Source of the DNA: an uncultured Mailhella sp.
GTDB taxonomy: Bacteria > Desulfobacterota > Desulfovibrionia > Desulfovibrionales > Desulfovibrionaceae
Assembly: GCA_944324625.1 (NCBI GenBank)
Contig: CALUWZ010000124.1
Coordinates: 1-5,477, forward strand
Direction of reading: 5' to 3'
Length of the DNA stretch: 5,477 nt
Numbering within the stretch: position 1 is the first letter of the stretch; each line of letters starts with the position of its first letter. This document shows positions 1 to 5,477 of this stretch, one piece after another. The position numbers and the translations under genes are program-made. The notes beneath the pieces are model-generated. The model was not told the origin of the DNA and made no database searches. It saw only the letters and a program-made list of their open reading frames with translations.

Positions 1-1
1 T

Positions 2-826
2 ATGGAACTGTATCTGCGCATTGCTCCCGAATTGTATCTCAAGCGCCTTATTGTCGGCGGTTTGGAAAAAGTTTTTGAAATAAACCGTTCATTCCGCAAT
101 GAAGGCACGGATACAAAGCACAATCCCGAATTTACCATGTGCGAATTTTACTGGGCGTATGCGACTTTTTGGGATTTGATGGATTTGACCGAAGATCTTT
201 TCTCAACCATTGCCGAACGGGTATGCGGCACAACCGTCATAACCTATCAGGAACAGGAAATAGATTTGACCAAGGGCAAATGGGAACGTATTACATTCCA
301 TGATTCTTTGGAAAAATACGGCAATCACAAACCTGAATTTTATAATGATATTGATGCCGTCAAAGCATATCTCAAAGCCCGCGGGGAAAAAGACTTGGAT
401 AATTTCGGCATAGGAAAGCTGCAGTCCATGATTTTTGATTTGGACGTTGAGCCGAAGCTTATTCAGCCCACGTTTGTTTATTATTATCCTGCCGAAATTT
501 CTCCTCTTGCACGCAGAAATGACGAAAATCCTGAACTTACCGACCGCTTTGAGCTGTTTATTGCAGGCGGCGAACTTGCCAATGCGTTTTCCGAGCTGAA
601 TGATCCCATTGATCAGCGTATCCGTTTCCAGAAGCAAATGGAAGCAAAAGCGCTCGGCGATGAAGAAGCCTGTCCTCTTGACAATGACTATCTGCGTGCC
701 CTTGAATACGGCATGCCTCCCACGGCAGGCCAAGGTGTCGGCATTGACAGGCTTGTCATGCTCTTGACTGATTCACCTTCTATCCGTGAGGTTATTTTCT
801 TCCCTCACTTAAGACTTGAAGAATAG
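2..826 (+). CDS. lysS: Lysyl-tRNA synthetase, class II (C-terminal part; 5' end outside window)
   Basis: Cytoplasmic enzyme that charges tRNA-Lys with lysine using ATP. Only the C-terminal 274 residues are present. The reading frame is open to the window edge and the first Met lies inside the conserved stretch [13 protein letters not shown], so it is not the start. Class II motif 2 is FRNEG (residues 31-35 of the fragment) followed by HNPEFT (40-45). Motif 3 is GVGIDRLVM (245-253). From memory of the E. coli enzyme, residues line up with a constant offset of about 230: ATP-binding Arg32 and Arg250, and lysine-pocket Glu48, Tyr50, Asn194, Phe196 and Glu198. All are intact. The missing part is therefore about 230 residues, comprising the OB-fold anticodon-binding domain and class II motif 1. 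The C-terminus (FFPHLRLEE) is at the usual place. It ends 5 nt before the next gene, which suggests co-transcription. Identification is secure. Confidence 0.97.
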   Translation: MELYLRIAPELYLKRLIVGGLEKVFEINRSFRNEGTDTKHNPEFTMCEFYWAYATFWDLMDLTEDLFSTIAERVCGTTVITYQEQEIDLTKGKWERITFHDSLEKYGNHKPEFYNDIDAVKAYLKARGEKDLDNFGIGKLQSMIFDLDVEPKLIQPTFVYYYPAEISPLARRNDENPELTDRFELFIAGGELANAFSELNDPIDQRIRFQKQMEAKALGDEEACPLDNDYLRALEYGMPPTAGQGVGIDRLVMLLTDSPSIREVIFFPHLRLEE

Positions 827-831
827 AGTCC

Positions 832-2082
832 ATGGGATTTGAACTCTTTATTGCCCTGCGCTATCTTTTTTCCAAAAGACAGCAGGCCTTTATTTCCGTT
901 ATTTCCGTCATGTCCGTGCTTGGCGTAGCCATAGGCGTGGGCGCTCTTGTGGTTGTCATGGGAGTTTACAACGGTTTTACGACAGATATCCGCAATAAAA
1001 TTTTAGGTGCCAATTCCCATATTTTTGTTCAGAGCATTGCCCCCGAATTGCTTGATGCGGATGAAGACGGGAACGGCGGCTATTCTGCTGTTGCGGATAA
1101 AATCAGGCAAAATCCCGAAGTGCAGGCTGCTGCCCCTTTTTTGTATACGGAAGTTCTTTTTTCCAGTCCTCAGGGAGCTACGGGACTTGTTATCCGAGGT
1201 ATTGAACCCCATAAGGCAGATGAGGCGCTCACTGTTCTGCAGCATCTGAAAGAAGGGTCATTAAATGACCTTGTCCGTCCCAGAGGGGCCCAAGGCATTG
1301 TGATCGGCGAAGAACTGGCAAACCGTTTCGGACTTCGCGTCGGCAGCCGCGTCAATCTCATGTCGCCGAGCGGAGAACGCACAACGGCAGGATTTGTTCC
1401 CAAAATCATTTCCTACAGGGTTGCGGGCATTTTCAGGACAGGCCTCAATGATTACGACAGCCGTCTGGCTTTTATTTCCCTGCAGTCTGCCAGAGAGCTG
1501 ATCGGTGTTCCGCAGGGCAGGGTTTCGGGCATTGAGGTTTTTCTCAAAGATCCCATGAGGGCTAAAGAGATAGCTGCCGAGCTGCAGGCCGAACTTCCTG
1601 ATTATCTGTATCTGAAAAACTGGATAGATATCAATGCCGGGCTTTTTGCCGCCCTGCAGCTGGAACGCATAGGCATGTTCATTGTGCTGGCTCTCATTGT
1701 TTTGGTCGGTTCTTTTTCCATTATCACTTCCCTTGTCATGCTTGTCATGGAAAAAACCAAGGATATTGCCATATTGATGTCCATGGGTGCAAGTTCTTCC
1801 TCCATCCGCAGGATTTTTATGCTGCAGGGTACGCTTATCGGCTTAATCGGCACGGTTATCGGGTATATCGGCGGATTGACCCTTGCGTTTTTGCTGCAGA
1901 AATACCAATTCATCGAATTGCCTGCGGGGGTTTATGCTTCCGATCACCTTCCTGTTCTTATTACCTTTTTTGATACGGCTCTTATCGGTGCCGCGTCCAT
2001 GTTCATGTGTTTCCTTGCCACAATTTATCCTGCCCGTCAGGCATCCAAGCTTGTGCCGGCTGAAGCGCTTCGCTACGAGTAA
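832..2082 (+). CDS. lolC: Lipoprotein-releasing ABC transporter permease, LolC/LolE family (LolF-like)
   Basis: Inner-membrane subunit of the Lol exporter, which extracts outer-membrane lipoproteins and passes them to periplasmic LolA. At 416 residues it matches the family (about 400-415). The start ELFIALRYLFSKRQQAF is the typical LolC/E N-terminus, supporting this ATG. Transmembrane helices are predicted at about 20-47, 278-306, 328-356 and 373-400. The large periplasmic MacB-type domain lies between the first two. The segment EKTKDIAILMSMGAS (307-321) is the FtsX-type cytoplasmic coupling region facing LolD, and the C-terminus YPARQASKLVPAEALRYE is the family ending. A proline-bearing loop at about 177-192 sits where the LolA-binding hook occurs in E. 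coli LolC. The next gene is the ATPase, with no second permease gene between, so this is probably a LolF-type protein serving both LolC and LolE roles as a homodimer (inference). No good Shine-Dalgarno precedes the ATG; translation may be coupled to lysS. The family is certain; the C, E or F label is not. Confidence 0.93.
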   Translation: MGFELFIALRYLFSKRQQAFISVISVMSVLGVAIGVGALVVVMGVYNGFTTDIRNKILGANSHIFVQSIAPELLDADEDGNGGYSAVADKIRQNPEVQAAAPFLYTEVLFSSPQGATGLVIRGIEPHKADEALTVLQHLKEGSLNDLVRPRGAQGIVIGEELANRFGLRVGSRVNLMSPSGERTTAGFVPKIISYRVAGIFRTGLNDYDSRLAFISLQSARELIGVPQGRVSGIEVFLKDPMRAKEIAAELQAELPDYLYLKNWIDINAGLFAALQLERIGMFIVLALIVLVGSFSIITSLVMLVMEKTKDIAILMSMGASSSSIRRIFMLQGTLIGLIGTVIGYIGGLTLAFLLQKYQFIELPAGVYASDHLPVLITFFDTALIGAASMFMCFLATIYPARQASKLVPAEALRYE

Positions 2083-2086
2083 GGGG
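2081..2086 (+). promoter_or_regulatory. Ribosome binding site of lolD
   Basis: AAGGGG overlaps the lolC stop codon and ends 5 nt before the lolD ATG at 2092. This purine-rich, Shine-Dalgarno-like site and its spacing support that start over the out-of-frame ATG at 2087. Confidence 0.65.
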
Positions 2087-2091
2087 ATGTC

Positions 2092-2772
2092 ATGCTGTAT
2101 ACTTTAAAAAAAGTTTCCAAAATTATTTCCACCCCGCAGGAAGAAATCACTATTTTGGATAAAGTGGATTTTACCGTTCGGGAAGGGGAAACTCTTGCCG
2201 TGCTCGGCGCTTCCGGCAGCGGAAAGTCCACATTTCTGCATATTTTGGCGGGCTTGGACAACCCAAGCGATGGGGAAATCCTGTTTTGCGGCAAAAATAT
2301 TCATGCCTTGCCAGAAAAAGAAAAAAATTTTATAAGAAACAGACAAATGGGGTTTGTGTTTCAGTTTCACCATTTGCTGCCTGAATTTACCACGTTGGAA
2401 AATGTTGCCATGCAGGCCGTTATTTCGGGCATGCCTAGGAAAGAGGCCATGGCAGAGGCAATGGAACTGCTGGCAAAAGTTGGGCTTGCGGACAGGGCAA
2501 AACACCTTGTCACCACGCTTTCAGGCGGTGAAAAACAGCGCGCGGCCATAGCAAGAGCCGTGCTTTTGTCCCCGAAAGTATTGCTTGCCGATGAACCTAC
2601 AGGCAATCTCGATCCCAAAACCGGAGAGCAGATTATGCAGCTTTTGACGGATCTGAACAAAGAAAAAAACATGACGCTTGTTATGGTTACGCATAATATG
2701 GAAATAGCAAATCAAATGCAGCGTGTTGCAGAATTAAAGTCCGGAGCTTTTCATGAACAGAAAATGGCTTAA
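2092..2772 (+). CDS. lolD: Lipoprotein-releasing ABC transporter ATP-binding protein LolD
   Basis: Cytoplasmic ATPase that powers lipoprotein release by the adjacent LolC/E permease. It has 226 residues, close to the usual 225-235. Motifs in order: Walker A GASGSGKST (39-47); Q-loop Gln91 inside FQFHHLLPEFTTLENVAM, the LolD-specific stretch that contacts the permease; ABC signature LSGGEKQR (143-150); Walker B VLLADEP (163-169) with catalytic Glu168; D-loop GNLD (171-174); and switch His201 in VTHN. All catalytic residues are present. The FHHLLPEF segment separates LolD from other MacB/FtsE-type ATPases. One oddity is the position of the A-loop aromatic that normally stacks on adenine: it is a Tyr in E. 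coli LolD and appears to be Ile12 here, in a VSKIIS context. The gene starts 9 nt after lolC and its last 20 nt overlap bamA in another frame. Confidence 0.96.
   Translation: MLYTLKKVSKIISTPQEEITILDKVDFTVREGETLAVLGASGSGKSTFLHILAGLDNPSDGEILFCGKNIHALPEKEKNFIRNRQMGFVFQFHHLLPEFTTLENVAMQAVISGMPRKEAMAEAMELLAKVGLADRAKHLVTTLSGGEKQRAAIARAVLLSPKVLLADEPTGNLDPKTGEQIMQLLTDLNKEKNMTLVMVTHNMEIANQMQRVAELKSGAFHEQKMA
2743..2746 (+). promoter_or_regulatory. Ribosome binding site of bamA, inside lolD
   Basis: GGAG lies within the lolD coding region, 6 nt upstream of the bamA ATG at 2753. It supports the overlapping start, which also gives a complete signal peptide. Because the site is read through by ribosomes finishing lolD, translational coupling is likely. 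Confidence 0.65.
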
Positions 2773-5371
2773 TATCATTTTAACTCTTGTTTTTTGCTTT
2801 TCAGCGGCAGGCAATGCCTTAGCCGCCAAAGTGCTTCTTTTGCCCTTTACCGTCAATGCGCAGGGCAAAAACACTTTGCAGAAATCTCTTGAGGAACTTT
2901 TTACCGACAGTCTCCGCAAAAGCGGACTGCAGGTGATAAAAAGAAATGCCGCTGCCGCAGACAGTGCGGCTGCACGCAGTCTTGCCAGAAATGCAGGAGC
3001 GGATTATGCCTTGTTCGGAACATACAGTCAAATAGGGGAAAGCTTCAATTTGGATATGCGCTTTGTGGAAGCAAAGTCTGACATGTCACGTCCCATCAGC
3101 AAGCAGGGCAGCAATTTGCTTATGCTTAATTCTGTTGTGGAAGACGCCGTCAGAACCATGAAGACTTCAATCGGACATAAAGGCGGCATTCAGGCCATAG
3201 ATGTCCGCGGAACATTGCTTGTGGACCCGGAACGTGTGAAAAACGTTATGGTTTCCAGAGTCGGGGATAAAGTCAATGACGAAAAGCTTGACGAAGATGT
3301 CCGTGCAGTGTGGGCGCTCGGCTATTTTACCGACGTAACCGTTTTTATGGAAAACAATGATGTGCTTGTGGTTCAGGTTGAAGAAAAGCCCCGTATCAAT
3401 GCCATACGCGTGCTCGGTTCCGATGCCGTGAGTGAAGAAGATGTGCTGGGAGCCATGACCACGCAGGTGGGTTCTGTTCTTAATGAAAAAAATATTATTA
3501 ATGATCTTGAAGTGATAAAGGAGCTTTACCGCAAAGAAGCCTATTATCTTGTAGATGTCAATTATGAAGTTCAGCCTGCCGCCAATAATCAGGGCGCAAA
3601 TTTAATTATTAATGTCGATGCGGGCAATAAGCTGTATGTCAAAGAAGTCAACATGATCGGCGTTGACGAAGATATGCAGGACGAACTTCGCAAAGTGACC
3701 AAAATCCGTACCCACAATATGTTTTCATGGTTTACCAAATACGGAATTTTGAAAGAGGAAGATATAGAGGGCGATACGCAGCAGGTGCAGGGATATCTTG
3801 TGCAGAGCGGCTACCTTGACGCCATAGCCTCACGTCCCGATATTATTTATGAAGAAGACGGCATTATCGTCAATTTCAATATTTCACCCGGTATACGCTA
3901 TAAAGTCGGTCAAATCGGCTTCAGGGGCGATTTGCTCGAAAGCACGGATGAACTGTTTGAAAAAATCAAACTGGATGAAGTGCAGAAAGAGGAAGAGTAT
4001 TTCAACCTTACCGTCATGCAGGATGATATTCAGAAGCTGAAAGACGTCTATACCGGATACGGATATGCGTTTGCACAGATAAACGTAGATACGCCTTTGG
4101 ACAAAGCCAACGGCATTGTGGATGTTTTTTACATTCTTCAGCCCAATGAAAAAGTATATATCCGCAATGTTATTTTGGAAGGAAATACGGAAACCCGCGA
4201 CAACGTTATTCTGCGCGAACTGCGTCTTGCGGACGGTCAGGCGTATGACGGCGCAAAAGTGCAGCGTTCCATTGAGCGTCTGAATAATACAAATTATTTT
4301 AAAGATGTTAATGTGGACTTGCTTCCCACGGGCGATCCGGGCGAAGTGGATATGAAACTGTCCGTTGTGGAAAACGAAACCGGCAGAATCGGCCTTGGTA
4401 TCGGCTATTCCACCTATGACAACGTGGGCGTCAGCGCAAACATCCAAAAAGATAACCTTTACGGCAAGGGATATTCCGTCGGTCTGCAGGGGTATATGTC
4501 CAGCAAAAAATCTTCCATGCGCGGTTATTTTGTAAACCCGCGCGTGTATGATACCAATCTCGGTTTTACCGCCAGCGTTTATTCAGAAGATTATGAATGG
4601 TCAAGCTATGACAGAAAATCCACAGGTACGGAACTGGGCGTTTTTTATCCTATCGGCGAATATACAAGAATTGTTCTGAATTACCGTTTGGAATACTATG
4701 ACATGTATAATATTCAGCCCAATGCCAGCTCTGCGATTAAGTCCTATGAAGGCGAAAACTGGGCAAGCGTAATCAGCACGGGCATAATCAGGGATACCAC
4801 GGATAATATCCGTTTCCCCACAAAAGGAACAAAGGAAAGTATTTTTGTTGAATACGGGGGCGGCATTATCGGCGGCAGCGACAACTTTATTAAAGTGCGC
4901 GGCTCATACGGATTTTATTTTGGACTTGCCAAAAACCATGTCCTGCATGCAAGGGCAACAGGTATAGCCGTATATAAAAACGGAGATGATCCGATTCCCG
5001 CATTCGAACGTATTTATGTCGGCGGCATGACGACGCTTCGCGGATATGATTACGAAGACGCCTCAAGTCTTGACCCGTATACAAGGGAAGTAATCGGTTC
5101 AACCAAGGCTGTTTACGGTTCTTTGGAATATGCATGGAGGGTCAGCGAAGAATTCAGCATTTCTGCAGTTCCCTTCTTTGACTTTGCGACCATTGCAGAT
5201 GAAAAATACAGCAATCTGTTTGATAAGAATTATTATTCAACAGGCCTTGAAGTTCGCTGGAATTCACCTCTCGGCGATCTGCGCTTTGCCTACGGCATAC
5301 CGCTTACCGACGGTTATGACGGAAGAGATCTGTCAGGAAGATTCGAATTCACTATGGGCGGTGCATTTTAA
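2753..5371 (+). CDS. bamA: Outer membrane protein assembly factor BamA (Omp85) with extra N-terminal periplasmic domain
   Basis: Core insertase that folds beta-barrel proteins into the outer membrane. It has 872 residues, against about 810 in E. coli. Residues 1-24 are a Sec signal peptide (Lys4, hydrophobic core, cleavage likely after ALA at 22-24). Residues 25-142 form an additional alpha/beta domain starting AKVLLLPFTVNAQGK, with GADYALFGTYSQIGESFNLD (82-101) near its end; this resembles FlgO/TolB-N-like periplasmic domains. Five POTRA domains follow at about 145-213, 214-292, 293-381, 382-466 and 467-543. POTRA3 has the usual inserted loop with aromatic residues (NMFSWFTKYG). Residues 544-872 are the 16-strand barrel. 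Its loop-6 motif is LRGY (762-765) in place of the usual VRGF, and the C-terminal beta-signal FEFTMGGAF ends in Phe. The barrel, at about 330 residues, is shorter than that of E. coli (about 390), implying short extracellular loops. The start overlaps lolD by 20 nt. The long open frame and all hallmark parts make the call secure. Confidence 0.96.
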   Translation: MNRKWLNIILTLVFCFSAAGNALAAKVLLLPFTVNAQGKNTLQKSLEELFTDSLRKSGLQVIKRNAAAADSAAARSLARNAGADYALFGTYSQIGESFNLDMRFVEAKSDMSRPISKQGSNLLMLNSVVEDAVRTMKTSIGHKGGIQAIDVRGTLLVDPERVKNVMVSRVGDKVNDEKLDEDVRAVWALGYFTDVTVFMENNDVLVVQVEEKPRINAIRVLGSDAVSEEDVLGAMTTQVGSVLNEKNIINDLEVIKELYRKEAYYLVDVNYEVQPAANNQGANLIINVDAGNKLYVKEVNMIGVDEDMQDELRKVTKIRTHNMFSWFTKYGILKEEDIEGDTQQVQGYLVQSGYLDAIASRPDIIYEEDGIIVNFNISPGIRYKVGQIGFRGDLLESTDELFEKIKLDEVQKEEEYFNLTVMQDDIQKLKDVYTGYGYAFAQINVDTPLDKANGIVDVFYILQPNEKVYIRNVILEGNTETRDNVILRELRLADGQAYDGAKVQRSIERLNNTNYFKDVNVDLLPTGDPGEVDMKLSVVENETGRIGLGIGYSTYDNVGVSANIQKDNLYGKGYSVGLQGYMSSKKSSMRGYFVNPRVYDTNLGFTASVYSEDYEWSSYDRKSTGTELGVFYPIGEYTRIVLNYRLEYYDMYNIQPNASSAIKSYEGENWASVISTGIIRDTTDNIRFPTKGTKESIFVEYGGGIIGGSDNFIKVRGSYGFYFGLAKNHVLHARATGIAVYKNGDDPIPAFERIYVGGMTTLRGYDYEDASSLDPYTREVIGSTKAVYGSLEYAWRVSEEFSISAVPFFDFATIADEKYSNLFDKNYYSTGLEVRWNSPLGDLRFAYGIPLTDGYDGRDLSGRFEFTMGGAF
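2825..3178 (+). other. Region of bamA encoding the non-POTRA N-terminal domain
   Basis: Codons 25-142 lie between the signal peptide and the first POTRA domain. The pattern is a beta strand (KVLLLPF), an amphipathic helix (LQKSLEELFTDSLRKSG), a strand (LQVIKR), an Ala-rich helix (AAARSLARNAGA), then strands DYALFGTYSQIG and SFNLDMRFVEA, and a final helix (LNSVVEDAVRTMKTSI). This is the order seen in TolB-N/FlgO/CsgG-like domains. The assignment rests on fold-like pattern only; no catalytic motif is visible. Confidence 0.6.
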
Positions 5372-5394
5372 TCAGTAATATTGCATGATTGCAG

Positions 5395-5428
5395 AAAAAA
5401 TAAAAAAAAATGAAAAATTTGAAAATTT
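5395..5428 (+). promoter_or_regulatory. Phased A-tracts, possible UP element
   Basis: Four A-runs (5395-5400, 5402-5410, 5413-5417, 5422-5425) are spaced about 9-10 nt centre to centre, roughly one helical turn, and the last two continue into TTT. This pattern is known to bend DNA. It lies immediately upstream of the -35 candidate, where an UP element would bind the RNA polymerase alpha C-terminal domain. Confidence 0.45.
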
Positions 5429-5431
5429 AAC

Positions 5432-5460
5432 TTTACAAGGCAGGGAAGTTTGTATATAAA
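5432..5460 (+). promoter_or_regulatory. Sigma-70-type promoter for the downstream gene
   Basis: TTTACA (5432-5437, 5 of 6 matches to TTGACA) is separated by 17 nt from TATAAA (5455-5460, 5 of 6 matches to TATAAT). The predicted transcription start is near 5467, which gives a short leader before the ribosome binding site at the window end. The target is probably ompH/skp, by gene-order precedent only. Confidence 0.6.
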
Positions 5461-5472
5461 GACATCTCCTGT

Positions 5473-5477
5473 TGAGG
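5473..5477 (+). promoter_or_regulatory. Start of a ribosome binding site for the next gene (cut by window end)
   Basis: TGAGG at the extreme end matches the Shine-Dalgarno core. It lies just downstream of the predicted transcription start, so a start codon is expected within about 5-12 nt beyond the window. Confidence 0.4.

Larger units (their letters stand above)
5372..5477 (+). other. Non-coding, A-rich intergenic region after bamA
   Basis: The 106 nt after the bamA stop contain no gene. The first part holds only a weak 4-bp hairpin (TGCA-TGAT-TGCA, 5382-5393) with no following T-run, so no rho-independent terminator is seen. The middle is a series of A-tracts, and the end carries a promoter candidate and the start of a ribosome binding site. 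Transcription from the upstream operon may read through into the next gene. Confidence 0.75.

Noticed and set aside
2..4. ATG at the window start as the start codon of the first gene
   Set aside because: It falls inside a conserved internal segment of lysyl-tRNA synthetase, and about 230 N-terminal residues including the anticodon-binding domain would be missing; the gene is cut by the window.
203..733. 176-codon open frame on the - strand inside lysS
   Set aside because: It lies fully antisense to a clearly conserved gene, its product shows no recognisable domain, and it has no supporting context; a shadow of lysS codon use.
2087..2089. ATG as an alternative lolD start
   Set aside because: It is out of frame with the LolD coding sequence and too close to AAGGGG; the ATG at 2092 has proper spacing.
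2795..2797. Cys15 in the BamA signal peptide as a lipoprotein attachment site
   Set aside because: The preceding residues (LVF) do not fit a lipobox, as Phe at -1 is not accepted, and a good signal peptidase I site follows at ALA 22-24.
3923..3931. RGD tripeptide in POTRA4 of BamA as an adhesion motif
   Set aside because: It lies in the periplasmic arm, not on the cell surface, in the usual glycine-containing turn of a POTRA domain (GFRGD); chance occurrence.
3884..4447. 187-codon open frame on the - strand inside bamA
   Set aside because: Antisense to the conserved POTRA4-5 and early barrel region, with no recognisable protein features; most likely a coding shadow.
5130..5378. 82-codon + strand frame overlapping the end of bamA
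   Set aside because: Out of frame within the conserved barrel end, with low-complexity composition and no family resemblance.
5382..5393. TGCA-TGAT-TGCA hairpin as a terminator for bamA
   Set aside because: The stem is only 4 bp and is followed by A residues, not T residues, on the + strand, so it does not fit a rho-independent terminator.

Overview
This window looks like ordinary core chromosome from a Gram-negative (diderm) bacterium. The likeliest home is the Desulfovibrio group (Desulfovibrionaceae), in a member with fairly modest GC; base composition looks mixed, in the forties of percent by eye. That placement is inferred from two things. The gene order is lysS, then one lolC/E gene, then lolD, then bamA. 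BamA also carries an extra N-terminal periplasmic domain, which I associate with this lineage. No database search was possible, so species is not called.

Layout: positions 1-826 hold the C-terminal half of lysyl-tRNA synthetase (lysS), cut by the window edge. Positions 832-2082 encode the inner-membrane permease of the lipoprotein exporter (LolC/LolE family). Positions 2092-2772 encode its ATPase, LolD. Positions 2753-5371 encode BamA, the outer-membrane protein insertase. All four genes are on the + strand. Their junctions are +5 nt, +9 nt and a 20-nt overlap, and no terminator is visible between them, so they probably form one transcription unit. Positions 5372-5477 are non-coding and very A-rich. 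They contain a good sigma-70-type promoter candidate (TTTACA, 17 nt, TATAAA) and end in a Shine-Dalgarno-like GAGG for a gene starting just beyond the window. By gene-order precedent that gene is probably ompH/skp.

Functionally, LolC/E and LolD release mature lipoproteins from the inner membrane to the carrier LolA, and BamA folds beta-barrel proteins into the outer membrane. The Bam complex itself needs Lol-delivered lipoproteins, so the cluster is a small outer-membrane biogenesis operon appended to a housekeeping tRNA synthetase gene.

I found no mobile element, CRISPR array, RNA gene or hidden accessory system. The points most worth a second look are the non-POTRA domain fused to the front of BamA, the single LolC/E (LolF-like) permease, the missing A-loop aromatic residue in LolD, and the promoter with phased A-tracts after bamA.
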